NCBI RefSeq assembly: GCF_024758725.1 | Contig: NZ_CP096972.1 | Location: 850,001-914,000 of the forward strand | Direction: 5' to 3' | Length of the DNA: 64,000 nt | Origin: Sphingomonas sp. SUN039 | GTDB lineage: Bacteria; Pseudomonadota; Alphaproteobacteria; Sphingomonadales; Sphingomonadaceae | In this document: in pieces, positions 43,812-55,699 of the stretch | Numbering within the stretch: the stretch's first letter is position 1 | Layout: the number at the start of each line of letters is the position of its first letter | Program-made: the position numbers and the translations under genes | Notes under the pieces: model-generated | Seen by the model: the letters and a program-made list of their open reading frames with translations, nothing else | What the model was told of the DNA's origin: nothing | Databases searched by the model: none

Positions 43812-45208
43812 AGCTTGTAGGCCGCTTTGGCCAGATTGTAGCTGAGGTCGACCGCAAGCTCGGCGGCTTCCCACTCCCCCAGCCGATGTTCGGCCACCAG
43901 CCGGGCGAGGAAGCCGCAATCGACACGACGCGCCACGTCGTGCCGCGCGGGGATCGAGAGGAAGGCGCGGGTATCGTCGTTGAAGCCTACCGTGTTGTAG
44001 AAACCGGCCGTCTCGGTCATGTTTTCGCGGAAGCGGCGCATGCCTTCGGGGCTGTCGTGAAACCACCATGCTGGGCCGAGTTTCAGCGCGGGATAATGGC
44101 CCGCGAGCGGCGCGAGTTCACGTGCATAAGCCGTTTCGTCGAGTGTAAAGACGATAATCGTCATGTCGGCGCGGTTGCCGTATTTGGCGAGCAGCGGGCG
44201 CAGCGCCTCGACATATTCGGTCCGCATCGGGATGTCGGCACCCTTGTCACGCCCGAAGCGCGCAAACACCGCCGGATTGTGGTTGCGGAAACTGCCGGGG
44301 TGGATTTGCATGACGAGGCCGTCATCGGCGCTCATCCCCGCCATCTCGGTGAGCATCTGTGCGCGGAACAACTCGGCATCTTCCGGGGTGACCGACCCGC
44401 TGGTAACCCGCTTGAATAATCGTTCGGCGTCCCCGGCTCCCAAGTCCGCCGTGCGTGCCGTCGGATGGCCGTGATCGGTAGAAGTTGCGCCCATCGCCTT
44501 GAAGAAGGCGCGACGTTTGCGGTGCGCCGCGAGATAGCCGGACCAGGCCAGGCAATCCTCGCCTGTAAGATCGGACAGGATCTTCAGGTTTTCTCCAAAG
44601 CCCTCGAATTCGGGGTCGACGACCGGATCGGGACGATAGGCAGTGATCACGCGGCCGCTCCACCCGCTGTCGCGGATCGCCTTATGGTGGCGCAAATCCT
44701 CGAGGGGATTCTCGGTCGTCGCGATCACTTCGATGTTGAAGCGTTCGAACAAGGCGCGGGGACGATATGCGTCGGTGGCGAGCAATTCGGTAATCGTGTC
44801 ATAATAGCGGTCTGCAGTTGCTGCGCTCAATTGCAGGTCGATCCCGAACCCTTCGGCGAAAACCCAATCGAGCCACATTCGCGACGGCGTCCCGCGGAAC
44901 AGATGGTATCGCTCGGCGAACAGCCGCCAGCTTTGCCGTGGGTCGGCGTCCGGGTTGCCGATGCCAAGTGCTTCGAGTGCAACGCCCTGCGAATAGAGCA
45001 TGCGGAAGACATAATGATCGGGATGCAGCAGCAACTCGGCCGCATTGCCGAACGGTGCGTCGGTCGCCCACCATTCCGGATCGGTATGGCCGTGCGGCGA
45101 GATGATCGGCAATCCGGAAACTTCGCGATACAGCCGCCTTGCGATTGTCCGCACATCGTCGTCCGCCGGAAACAGCCGGTCGGGGTGGAGCGTCAGCGGC
45201 CGGCTCAT
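43808..45208 (-). CDS. uxaC: Uronate isomerase
   Basis: A 466-residue amidohydrolase-superfamily enzyme that isomerises D-glucuronate to D-fructuronate (or galacturonate to tagaturonate). Metal-site His residues lie in ISPHGHTDPEWW. Other family signatures are NIEVIATTENPLEDLRHH, VITAYRPDPVVDPEF, MQIHPGSFRNHN and GFNDDTRAFLSIPARHDVARR. Length is normal. The gene is coupled at both ends by four-base overlaps, upstream with gntR and downstream with uxuB. Confidence 0.96.
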   Translation of the reverse strand: MSRPLTLHPDRLFPADDDVRTIARRLYREVSGLPIISPHGHTDPEWWATDAPFGNAAELLLHPDHYVFRMLYSQGVALEALGIGNPDADPRQSWRLFAERYHLFRGTPSRMWLDWVFAEGFGIDLQLSAATADRYYDTITELLATDAYRPRALFERFNIEVIATTENPLEDLRHHKAIRDSGWSGRVITAYRPDPVVDPEFEGFGENLKILSDLTGEDCLAWSGYLAAHRKRRAFFKAMGATSTDHGHPTARTADLGAGDAERLFKRVTSGSVTPEDAELFRAQMLTEMAGMSADDGLVMQIHPGSFRNHNPAVFARFGRDKGADIPMRTEYVEALRPLLAKYGNRADMTIIVFTLDETAYARELAPLAGHYPALKLGPAWWFHDSPEGMRRFRENMTETAGFYNTVGFNDDTRAFLSIPARHDVARRVDCGFLARLVAEHRLGEWEAAELAVDLSYNLAKAAYKL

Positions 45209-45957
45209 GCCGCAGCCTGACTGTACCGCTGCCGCTTGACCGCAACGGCGCGACGCGCGTCTTCGATTGCCTGTTCCTCAGTGGCGAACAGCAGCGAATC
45301 GAGCACCGCGCTCAAATGGGTCCGCATCGCGCTTCTTGCCGCCGCCGGATCGCGCGCGCGCAAGGCGTCGAGAATGGCGCTGTGCTCGTCGACCACAGGC
45401 TTGATATTCGCGGTACGCGCGAGCGCGTGCAGCTGCGCACAGGCCGGAGAGGTGCGCCGTAGCTCCCACAAACCTTCGATCGTCCGATACACGGCGGCGT
45501 TCCGCGTCGCGCGCGCAATCGCGAGATGAAAACCACGGTCGGCGTCCTCGGATCCTGCTTTTTCCAAATTCTCGATTGCAATGCGTTCGACCAGCGCATC
45601 GAGCTCGGCCAGCTCCTCTTCGGTGATCTGGCTTGCCGCGAGCGCGGCGGCCTCGCCCTCGAACAGCAATCGTGCTTCGGTCAGTTCGAATCCGCTGATG
45701 TCGAAGCCAGGGTGATCGTCTTTGCCGGGCACGCGCTTCACATAGGCTCCCGAGCCGATGCGAACCTCGACGAGGTTCTGGACTTCGAGCGCGATGATCG
45801 CTTCGCGCACCGTCGGTCGACTGACCGCATATTCTATGGCCAGTTCGCGCTCAGCGGGAAGGCGCGCGCCAACCGGATATCTTCCGCTCGCCAGCTCACT
45901 CATCAGCTTGCGCACGAGCTCCTGATAAAGCCGATCCTGTGTCCTTACACGCTCCAT
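45205..45957 (-). CDS. GntR/FadR-family regulator, UxuR/ExuR type
   Basis: A 250-residue regulator starting MERVRTQDRL, with aaggaag just upstream. The winged helix reads YPVGARLPAERELAIEYAVSRPTVREAIIALEVQNLVEVRIGSGAYV, followed by an all-helical FadR-type (FCD) effector domain with metal/ligand His residues (FHLAIARATRN, EHSAILDAL). It is the first gene of the uxaC-uxuB operon and divergent from manD. The palindrome between them is the form recognised by UxuR/ExuR, so a hexuronate-derived inducer is likely. Confidence 0.88.
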   Translation of the reverse strand: MERVRTQDRLYQELVRKLMSELASGRYPVGARLPAERELAIEYAVSRPTVREAIIALEVQNLVEVRIGSGAYVKRVPGKDDHPGFDISGFELTEARLLFEGEAAALAASQITEEELAELDALVERIAIENLEKAGSEDADRGFHLAIARATRNAAVYRTIEGLWELRRTSPACAQLHALARTANIKPVVDEHSAILDALRARDPAAARSAMRTHLSAVLDSLLFATEEQAIEDARRAVAVKRQRYSQAAA

Positions 45958-45971
45958 ATGCTTCCTTGCAT

Positions 45972-45984
45972 TTGGCCTGACCAA
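45972..45984. promoter_or_regulatory. UxuR/ExuR-like operator between gntR and manD
   Basis: ttggcctgaccaa, with AT-rich flanks, is a palindrome of the TTGG-N5-CCAA form. It resembles the known UxuR/ExuR box (AATTGGTATACCAATT). It lies 14 bases upstream of the gntR start and 59 bases upstream of manD, suitable for control of both divergent units. Confidence 0.65.
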
Positions 45985-46043
45985 TTACTAGACGCTGGCA
46001 GTCCCTTGAGCCAACGTCAAGCCAATCGAGAGGTTCTGCGTTC

Positions 46044-47252
46044 ATGAAGATCACAGCTGCCCGTGTTATTGTTACGTGCCCCGGGCGCAATTTCCTGACG
46101 CTCAAAATCGAGACCGATCAGGGCGTTTACGGCATCGGTGACGCGACCCTCAACGGTCGCGAGCTTTCGGTGGTTTCCTATCTTGAGGACCATGTCGTTC
46201 CGTGCCTGATCGGCATGGACCCGCGCCGGATCGAGGATGTCTGGCAGTATCTTTATCGCGGAGCCTATTGGCGACGCGGGCCGGTGACGATGCGGGCGAT
46301 TGCCGCCGTCGATGTTGCGCTCTGGGACATCAAGGCCAAGATGGCGGGGATGCCGCTGTACCAGTTGCTCGGCGGCCGCAGCCGCGACGGGGTGATGGTC
46401 TACGGCCACGCCAATGGCAGCGACATCGGCGAGACGGTCGAGGCCGTCGGCCAGTATATCGACATGGGGTATAAGGCGATCCGCGCGCAGACGGGGGTGC
46501 CGGGGATCAAGGATGCGTACGGCGTCGGTCGCGGCAAGCTGTTCTACGAACCGGCGGATGCTGCGTTGCCGAGCGTGACCGGATGGGACACCCGCAAAGC
46601 GCTCAATACGGTACCGAAACTGTTCGAGAAGCTGCGCCAAACCTATGGTTTCGACCATCATCTGCTCCACGACGGCCACCACCGCTACACGCCGCAAGAG
46701 GCCGCCAGTCTGGGCAAGATGCTCGAACCGAGCCAGCTGTTCTGGCTTGAGGACTGCACGCCCGCCGAAAATCAGGAGGCGTTCAAGCTGGTTCGCCACC
46801 ACACCACCACGCCGCTCGCGGTGGGTGAGATTTTCAACACGATCTGGGACTGCAAGGACCTGATCCAGAACCAGCTGATCGACTATATCCGCTGCACCAT
46901 CGTGGGGGCGGGCGGGGTGACGCACCTACGCCGGATTGCCGATTTCGCGGCGCTCTATCAGGTTCGCACCGGCTGCCACGGCGCGACCGACCTGTCGCCC
47001 GTGACAATGGGGACCGCGCTCCATTTCGACACCTGGGTGCCGAATTTCGGCGTCCAGGAATATATGCGCCACAGCGAGGAAACCGACGCCGTCTTCCCGC
47101 ACGATTACCGGTTCGAGGCAGGGGCACTGTTCGTCGGCGATACGCCGGGCCACGGCGTGGACATCGACGAGAAACTGGCTGCGAAATATCCCTATAAGCC
47201 CGCCTATCTCCCGGTCGCGCGTCTGGAGGATGGCACGATGTGGAATTGGTGA
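46044..47252 (+). CDS. manD: D-mannonate dehydratase, enolase superfamily (ManD)
   Basis: A 402-residue enolase-superfamily dehydratase converting D-mannonate to 2-keto-3-deoxygluconate. Length and sequence fit the characterised ManD of Novosphingobium aromaticivorans. Acid/base residues lie in [11 protein letters not shown] (Tyr region) and [13 protein letters not shown] (His). Metal ligands are in [14 protein letters not shown] and LAVGEIFNT, and [12 protein letters not shown] closes the site. It completes, with UxaC and UxuB, the path glucuronate to fructuronate to mannonate to KDG. No KDG kinase, aldolase or transporter gene is in the window. Confidence 0.95.
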   Translation: MKITAARVIVTCPGRNFLTLKIETDQGVYGIGDATLNGRELSVVSYLEDHVVPCLIGMDPRRIEDVWQYLYRGAYWRRGPVTMRAIAAVDVALWDIKAKMAGMPLYQLLGGRSRDGVMVYGHANGSDIGETVEAVGQYIDMGYKAIRAQTGVPGIKDAYGVGRGKLFYEPADAALPSVTGWDTRKALNTVPKLFEKLRQTYGFDHHLLHDGHHRYTPQEAASLGKMLEPSQLFWLEDCTPAENQEAFKLVRHHTTTPLAVGEIFNTIWDCKDLIQNQLIDYIRCTIVGAGGVTHLRRIADFAALYQVRTGCHGATDLSPVTMGTALHFDTWVPNFGVQEYMRHSEETDAVFPHDYRFEAGALFVGDTPGHGVDIDEKLAAKYPYKPAYLPVARLEDGTMWNW

Positions 47253-47585
47253 GTCCGCCAGATGCTGTGGCGTGTGCCCTGTCGCTGATCGCCCATGCCT
47301 AGGCAAAGCGAAGCATCAGAGTCTTATACCGAGCGTGACGAGGCTGATGATCCGCCAGCGCAACTTGCCTGCATCTATTTCGGCAGAGTTCCTCGCGCGC
47401 GCGTATGTCGATGCTGCTACCTGACAGTTATTGGTAAGGCCAGTGTCGACTATGGTCGGACGTGTCAATGACGCCCAATTTTTAAAGCGATCCCAGCAAC
47501 GGAAACTTCGCCACCGATCAACGATGCAATACCCCCCTTAATCGACCCTCTCCTGTGTGGAACAGCGCCTGCCGGGTAAGCTCTT
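47253..47585. other. 333-base intergenic stretch without a gene
   Basis: Between the convergent ends of manD and the aldo/keto reductase. I see no coding region. The only notable element is an operator-like site at 47431-47443 (separate entry). The stretch is more AT-rich than the flanks around 47440-47520. Confidence 0.5.
47431..47443. promoter_or_regulatory. Third, degenerate UxuR/ExuR-like site
   Basis: ttggtaaggccag keeps the TTGG-N5-CCA pattern of the operator at 45972-45984. It lies in the gap after manD with no start codon near. It could be chance, but it mirrors the extra site at the other edge of the hexuronate cluster. Confidence 0.3.
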
Positions 47586-48572
47586 TCAGGCAAATTCCTC
47601 GGTATCGATTGCGGCCTGTGCGGCTGCCGGATAGCGCGGACCGGCTACGGTCGTCTGGTTGATGAGCGCATCGATCCGGGTGATCGTCGCGGCATCGGGC
47701 CGCCAGTCGCCGCGCGCGATGTTCTCCTCGAGGTGGGCGATATTCGCTGTGCCCGGGATGGCGACGATGTGGTCCCCCTTTGCCAATACCCACCCGAGCG
47801 CGAGTTGCGCCGGGGTAACGCCGACTCCGGTTGCGACCGCACCAAACGCGTCGATCTGCGCAAGGTTGTTTGTCCAGTTCTCGCCCTTGAACCGTGGCCA
47901 GTGCCGCCGCAAGTCGCCTTCGGGCAGCGCCGCGGGATCGCGCAACGTGCCGGGGAGCGATCCGCGGCCCACCGGCGAAAAGGCGACGAAGGTCGTGCCG
48001 AGTTCTTTGCACGCATCGAGCACCGCAATCTCGGGATTGCGGGTCTGCGGCGAATATTCGGTTTGCATCGCCGCAATCGGGTGAACCGCGTGGGCTTTTC
48101 GCAATGTTTCCGCCGACATTTCGGACAGGCCGATGCTCCCGATCTTGCCGCTTTCCACCGCACGGGCGAGTTCGCCGACCGAGTCCTCGATGGGCGTGTC
48201 GAAATCGCGGCGGTGCAAATAATAGAGGTCGATATGGTCGGTCTGGAGCAGCCGCAGGCTTTCCTCGAGCGCGCTCCGGATCGTCGCGGGCTTGCAGTCG
48301 ATCCGCCGGTCCTTGCCCTCGACGATGATCCCGGTTTTCGACGCGAGGAAGAATTCGTTGCGCCGCCCTTTGAGCGTCTCGCCGATCAGCGCCTCGTTCT
48401 TGCCCTCGCCATAGATGCGCGCGGTGTCGAGATGGTTGTAGCCAAGGTCGAGCGCGCGGTGGAGCAGCTTGGCGCCGTCCTCGGGCAAGGGCGGAATGCC
48501 ATAAGCCCAGCTGAGCGACATGCAGCCAAGGCCGATGGGGTTGACCGGATGGCCGTTGATCGTGCGCGTCAA
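47586..48572 (-). CDS. Aldo/keto reductase
   Basis: About 328 residues. A TTG start at 48572 is preferred (ggag eight bases upstream; N-terminus LTRTINGHPVNPIGLG); GTG at 48581 is the alternative. The AKR tetrad is present: Asp and Tyr in HLDTARIYGEGKNE, Lys in LASKTGI, His in DLYYLHRRD. The NADPH site reads IPGTANIAHLEENI. The substrate is not evident. It follows the amidohydrolase and pobA on the same strand with short gaps, so it may be part of an aromatic-acid operon. Confidence 0.85.
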   Translation of the reverse strand: MTRTINGHPVNPIGLGCMSLSWAYGIPPLPEDGAKLLHRALDLGYNHLDTARIYGEGKNEALIGETLKGRRNEFFLASKTGIIVEGKDRRIDCKPATIRSALEESLRLLQTDHIDLYYLHRRDFDTPIEDSVGELARAVESGKIGSIGLSEMSAETLRKAHAVHPIAAMQTEYSPQTRNPEIAVLDACKELGTTFVAFSPVGRGSLPGTLRDPAALPEGDLRRHWPRFKGENWTNNLAQIDAFGAVATGVGVTPAQLALGWVLAKGDHIVAIPGTANIAHLEENIARGDWRPDAATITRIDALINQTTVAGPRYPAAAQAAIDTEEFA

Positions 48573-48588
48573 TACTCTCACTCCACTC

Positions 48589-49458
48589 TCAGGACAGGCC
48601 GAGCAGCCGCGCGGCATTGTCCTTCATGATCCCGGGCATGACCTCGTCGCGGAAGCCGACGTCCGCCGCCGCTTCGATCCATTTTTGCGGATGGATCAAG
48701 GGGAAATCGCTGCCGAACAGCATCTTATGCTTCAGTTGGGTGTTGGCGTACTGGACGACCTGCTTCGGAAAATATTTCGGCGACCAGCCCGACAGGTCGA
48801 TAAACACATTGTCCTTGTGCAATGCCATCGACAGGCTCTCGTCGACCCATGGCCAGCTCGGGTGCGCTAGGACGATCTTCATGTCGGGAAAGTCGACCGC
48901 GACATCGTCGACCAGCATCGGCTGACCCCATTTCAGCCGCACGCCACCGCCGCCGCGCATCCCCGTGCCCATGCCCGAATGGCCGGTGTGAAAAATCGCG
49001 GGCAGCTTGTGCTCGGCGATGACCTCGTAGATCGGATAGGCCATGCGGTCGGCGGGATGCGCGTCCTGCATGATGCCGTGGAACTTGAACCCGCGCACCC
49101 CGTGGTTCTCGACGAGGTCGCGGGCTTCGCGCGCACCCAGTTTGCCCTTGTGCGGATCGATCGAGGCGAACGGGATGCAGATGTCGCTGTTCGCCGCTGC
49201 ATAATCGGCAATTTCGTAATTGCTGACGCGTTTCGCGCCGATGCCGCTCTCGGCGTCGACGGTGAACAGGCAAAAGGCGATCTGTTGCGCGCGGTAGATC
49301 TCGATGATCTCGGGAATTTTCGGGCGTTCGCGCGGGGCCTTGAAATAAGCGCTGGCCGCGTCGAAGAATTTGCCCATCACCGGGTCTTCGGGGTCGTGGC
49401 ACGACACTTCGGCATGCACATGGACGTCGATGGCGGTGATTTTCGACAGGTCGATCAT
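48589..49458 (-). CDS. Amidohydrolase-2 family protein (decarboxylase / hydrolase type)
   Basis: About 289 residues from ATG at 49458 (MIDLSKITAIDVHVHAE); an alternative start at 49494 would overlap pobA. The metal site is of the ACMSD/LigI type: DVHVHAE at the N-terminus, AIFHTGH, IVLAHPSWPW and the Asp in LFGSDFPLIHP. Relatives decarboxylate aromatic acids or hydrolyse aryl beta-keto-acyl-CoA to 4-hydroxybenzoate. The second role would feed PobA, encoded immediately upstream, but is only a neighbourhood inference. Confidence 0.75.
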   Translation of the reverse strand: MIDLSKITAIDVHVHAEVSCHDPEDPVMGKFFDAASAYFKAPRERPKIPEIIEIYRAQQIAFCLFTVDAESGIGAKRVSNYEIADYAAANSDICIPFASIDPHKGKLGAREARDLVENHGVRGFKFHGIMQDAHPADRMAYPIYEVIAEHKLPAIFHTGHSGMGTGMRGGGGVRLKWGQPMLVDDVAVDFPDMKIVLAHPSWPWVDESLSMALHKDNVFIDLSGWSPKYFPKQVVQYANTQLKHKMLFGSDFPLIHPQKWIEAAADVGFRDEVMPGIMKDNAARLLGLS

Positions 49459-49474
49459 ATCGGCCAACTTAACG

Positions 49475-53027
<3,553 letters not shown>

Positions 53028-53031
<4 letters not shown>

Positions 53032-54044
53032 CGCCCGCGGGCCTTCAACTGCGCGTCGAGGCGCGGAAACACCCGCCGCGCATTGCCCTCGAAAATCGCA
53101 TGACGCTGGGCATCGGTGATATCGAGCGCGTCGACATAGCGTTTGGTGTCGTCGAAATAGTGCCCGGTGGTCGGGTCGATCCCACGCACCGCGCCGACCA
53201 TTTCGCTGCCGAACAGGATGTTCTTGTTCTCGATCACGTCGGCGAGAAGATTAATCCCCGGCTGGTGATAGACGCAGGTGTCGAAGAACACATTGTTCAT
53301 CAGATGCCCCGACAGATCGGGCTTTTTGAGCATGTCGGCCAGCCCGCGATACCGCCCCCAGTGATAGGGCACCGCGCCGCCGCCGTGCGGAATGATGAAA
53401 CGCAGGGTCGGGAACTGCCCGAACAGGTCGCCCTCGATTAGCTGCATGAACGCGATCGTGTCCGCCGCGATATAATAGGCCCCCGTGGCGTGCAGCCCCG
53501 GATTGCACGAGCCCGAAACGTGGATCATCGCGGGCACGTCCAGCTCGACCATCTTCTCGTAGATCGGAAACCAGTACGGGTCGGTCAGCGGCGGCGACTG
53601 GAAACGCCCGCCGCCGGGATCGGGGTTCAGGTTGCACCCGATGAAGCCCATGCCGACGCAGCGTTCGAGCTCGGCAACCGATGCCGACAAATCCGCCCCC
53701 GGCGACTGCGGCAACATGCACACCGGCGCGAAAACATCCGGATACAGGCCTGCGACCCGCGCGATCAAATCGTTGCAGGCGCGTGCCCAGGCAATTGCCA
53801 CATTCTGGTCGCCGACATGCGGTGCCATAGCGGAAGCACGCGGCGAAAAGATCGTCATGTCCGCCCCGCGCTCGCGCAACAGGCGCAGCTGGTTGGCCTC
53901 GATGGTCTCGCGGATTTCGTCGTCGGTGATGACGGGGTAGGGCGGGGCAGCTTCGCCCGCCTTGAATGCCGCAACCTGTGCCGTGCGCCACGCATCGTGC
54001 GCGGGCGGCAGAACGGTATAATGGCCGTGACAGTCGATAATCAT
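53028..54044 (-). CDS. ligJ: 4-oxalomesaconate hydratase
   Basis: A 338-residue amidohydrolase-superfamily hydratase. The zinc motif IDCHGHY is at the N-terminus; MIHVSGSC, FIIPHGGGAVPYHWGRY and LFGSEMVGAVRGIDP follow, as in LigJ. It hydrates the isomerised oxalomesaconate to 4-carboxy-4-hydroxy-2-oxoadipate for LigK. Both ends overlap neighbours by four bases (the dehydrogenase gene upstream and ligA downstream). Confidence 0.94.
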
Positions 54045-54808
54045 GCGGCGTCCTTCAGCAGGGGTTCGGCCATCGCGCGCTGCCGCACCACAGTCCCGCG
54101 CGTCATCACCGGATCGACGCCGAGCGCGGCGAGCGTCTTGGCCGATTCCTCCATTTCGGCGGCACGGCGCAACCCATGCGTCGCCATGCGTTCGAGATTA
54201 TAGGCGGCCTTTGCGTCCCAGCCGTCGCCGAGCGACGCGAGCACTTCGTCCGAAACACCCGCCGCGTCGCCCGCCAGCATCATTTCGGCGGTCAGCGCCT
54301 CGATCCCCTTGACCATCACCGACCGGATCATCTTGACCGAGGACGCGCGCCCGACCTCGCCGGGCAGTGCGCGGACCTTTGCAAAGCCGAGGTCGGTCAA
54401 AACGCCCGCGCCGTTCGTTGCATGCGGACCCGACAGCAGCAGCGGCACCGCGAGCCGGGCAGGTTCGACCGGTGCCATGACCGCGACATCGACATAGCGC
54501 CCGCCCGACTCCTCGACCGCCCGCGCCGCTGCGCGCTTGGTATCGGGCGCGACCGAATTCATGTCGAAATACAGCGTGCCCGGGCGCATGATCGGTGCCG
54601 CCGCCTTCGCCGCGGCAAGTGCCTGATCGGCAGTCACCAAACTCAGGACAGCGGTCGCCCCTGCCAGCGCGTCGGCCAGCGTAACGCGCGCAGCAATGCC
54701 CTCGCGCTTGGCAGGGTCGATATCATAGGCCGCCGTTGCACCGAGGCCGCCCGCAACAAACGTGCGCGCCGCTTCGCCGAAGCCGATAAGAGAGACCGTG
54801 AATGTCAC
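54041..54808 (-). CDS. 6-phosphogluconate-dehydrogenase-like NAD(P) protein with DUF1932 domain
   Basis: A 255-residue protein of the beta-hydroxyacid dehydrogenase superfamily. The N-terminal Rossmann motif is VSLIGFGEAARTF; the substrate-side motifs are LYFDMNSVAPDTKRA and YVDVAVMAPVEP. The catalytic-Lys region is ASSVKMIRSVMVKGIEAL and the C-terminal half matches the DUF1932 type. It is the first gene of the ligJABC operon, joined to ligJ by an ATGA overlap, but the published PCA 4,5-cleavage steps do not need it. The substrate is unknown. Confidence 0.8.
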   Translation of the reverse strand: MTFTVSLIGFGEAARTFVAGGLGATAAYDIDPAKREGIAARVTLADALAGATAVLSLVTADQALAAAKAAAPIMRPGTLYFDMNSVAPDTKRAAARAVEESGGRYVDVAVMAPVEPARLAVPLLLSGPHATNGAGVLTDLGFAKVRALPGEVGRASSVKMIRSVMVKGIEALTAEMMLAGDAAGVSDEVLASLGDGWDAKAAYNLERMATHGLRRAAEMEESAKTLAALGVDPVMTRGTVVRQRAMAEPLLKDAA

Positions 54809-54871
54809 AGTTTCGGGCTAAAGTGTCTGTGCGGCCTGCGCCAATCCAAAGGCCGCACCCCCTATAAAGTT

Positions 54872-55450
54872 TTACGAATTTCGTTCTCGCGCTATCGCGC
54901 CGCCGATTGCCTCGGCCATGGCTTCGAAGTGCCCTTTATGGGCTTCGACCGATGCCGCATACCATTGCGTCCGGTCGATAGCGCGGACGTCGACAACATG
55001 GCCCGCCTGGGCCGCGAGTTGCAGCAGATAGGTCAGTTGGGTTCGCCCGTTGCCCTCGCGGAACGGGTGAATGTGGTTGATGTCGCCGATGATCTCGCCT
55101 GCCTTGGCGGCGAACTCATCGGCATCCAGCCCGCGTAGATATTTCCATTCAATCACCCGTCGGTGGACGTCGGCCATGCCGGTCGCGATGTAGCGGACGT
55201 ACATGAACTGGCTGCCGCCCTTGGCGATTTCCAGCGTCCGTATTTCGCCTGCCCAGTCGTAGATATCCTGAAACAAGTGGCGGTGGATGGCGCGAAGATG
55301 GGGCAGATCGAAATTGCCGGTCGGTGCCCCTTCGGCAAATCGGTCGGCTACCAGCCGCCGTTCGACCCTGTCGAGCTCGTCGGCATCGGTCAGGTCGTGC
55401 AGGTTCCTCAGAATGTGAGTGCCAGGGTAGCAATATACGTCGTCGCTCAC
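54872..55450 (-). CDS. Fic-domain protein (probable AMP-transferase toxin)
   Basis: A 192-residue Fic protein. GTG at 55450 was chosen since it overlaps the upstream small gene as GTGA; the residues before it are unrelated. The active-site loop is HPFREGNGRTQL: the catalytic His, Glu, Asn and first Arg are kept, but the last position of the HxFx(D/E)GNGRxxR consensus is Leu. The flap region (GGSQFMYVRYI) is present. Fic enzymes transfer AMP from ATP to target proteins. With its small partner it looks like a class I Fic toxin-antitoxin pair located between the two lig operons. Confidence 0.88.
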   Translation of the reverse strand: MSDDVYCYPGTHILRNLHDLTDADELDRVERRLVADRFAEGAPTGNFDLPHLRAIHRHLFQDIYDWAGEIRTLEIAKGGSQFMYVRYIATGMADVHRRVIEWKYLRGLDADEFAAKAGEIIGDINHIHPFREGNGRTQLTYLLQLAAQAGHVVDVRAIDRTQWYAASVEAHKGHFEAMAEAIGGAIARERNS

Positions 55451-55650
55451 CGGCTGCCGGGTACCCCGATCTGGGCGATAATATGCGCCCTGCGACGTTC
55501 GTGCGACCACCCCTCGCGCTCGAACATCTCGAACATCGCGATGTCCTCCTCGCTCAGCGGGTTCGCCTCGATGGCCTGCATCGCCATGATCTGCTGCAAA
55601 GGCTCGCTCAACTGCGGCGCGCGCGGGAATTTGTGCGACAGGTCGTTCAT
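55447..55650 (-). CDS. Small Fic-associated protein, probable VbhA-like antitoxin
   Basis: A 67-residue protein from ATG at 55650 (MNDLSHKFPRAPQLS). It carries the helical pattern NPLSEEDIAMFEMFEREGWS, with S/T...E(G) residues that in VbhA-like antitoxins block the Fic ATP site. It directly precedes and overlaps the Fic gene. The inhibitory role is inferred from position and size. Confidence 0.7.
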   Translation of the reverse strand: MNDLSHKFPRAPQLSEPLQQIMAMQAIEANPLSEEDIAMFEMFEREGWSHERRRAHIIAQIGVPGSR

Positions 55651-55699
55651 CGGTCGGCTCCTTGGCGTCACGCTACCACGACCGCCGATTTCGCCCAAA

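Noticed and set aside
54872-55650. Fic pair considered as part of a prophage
   Set aside because: No integrase, attachment repeats or phage structural genes nearby.
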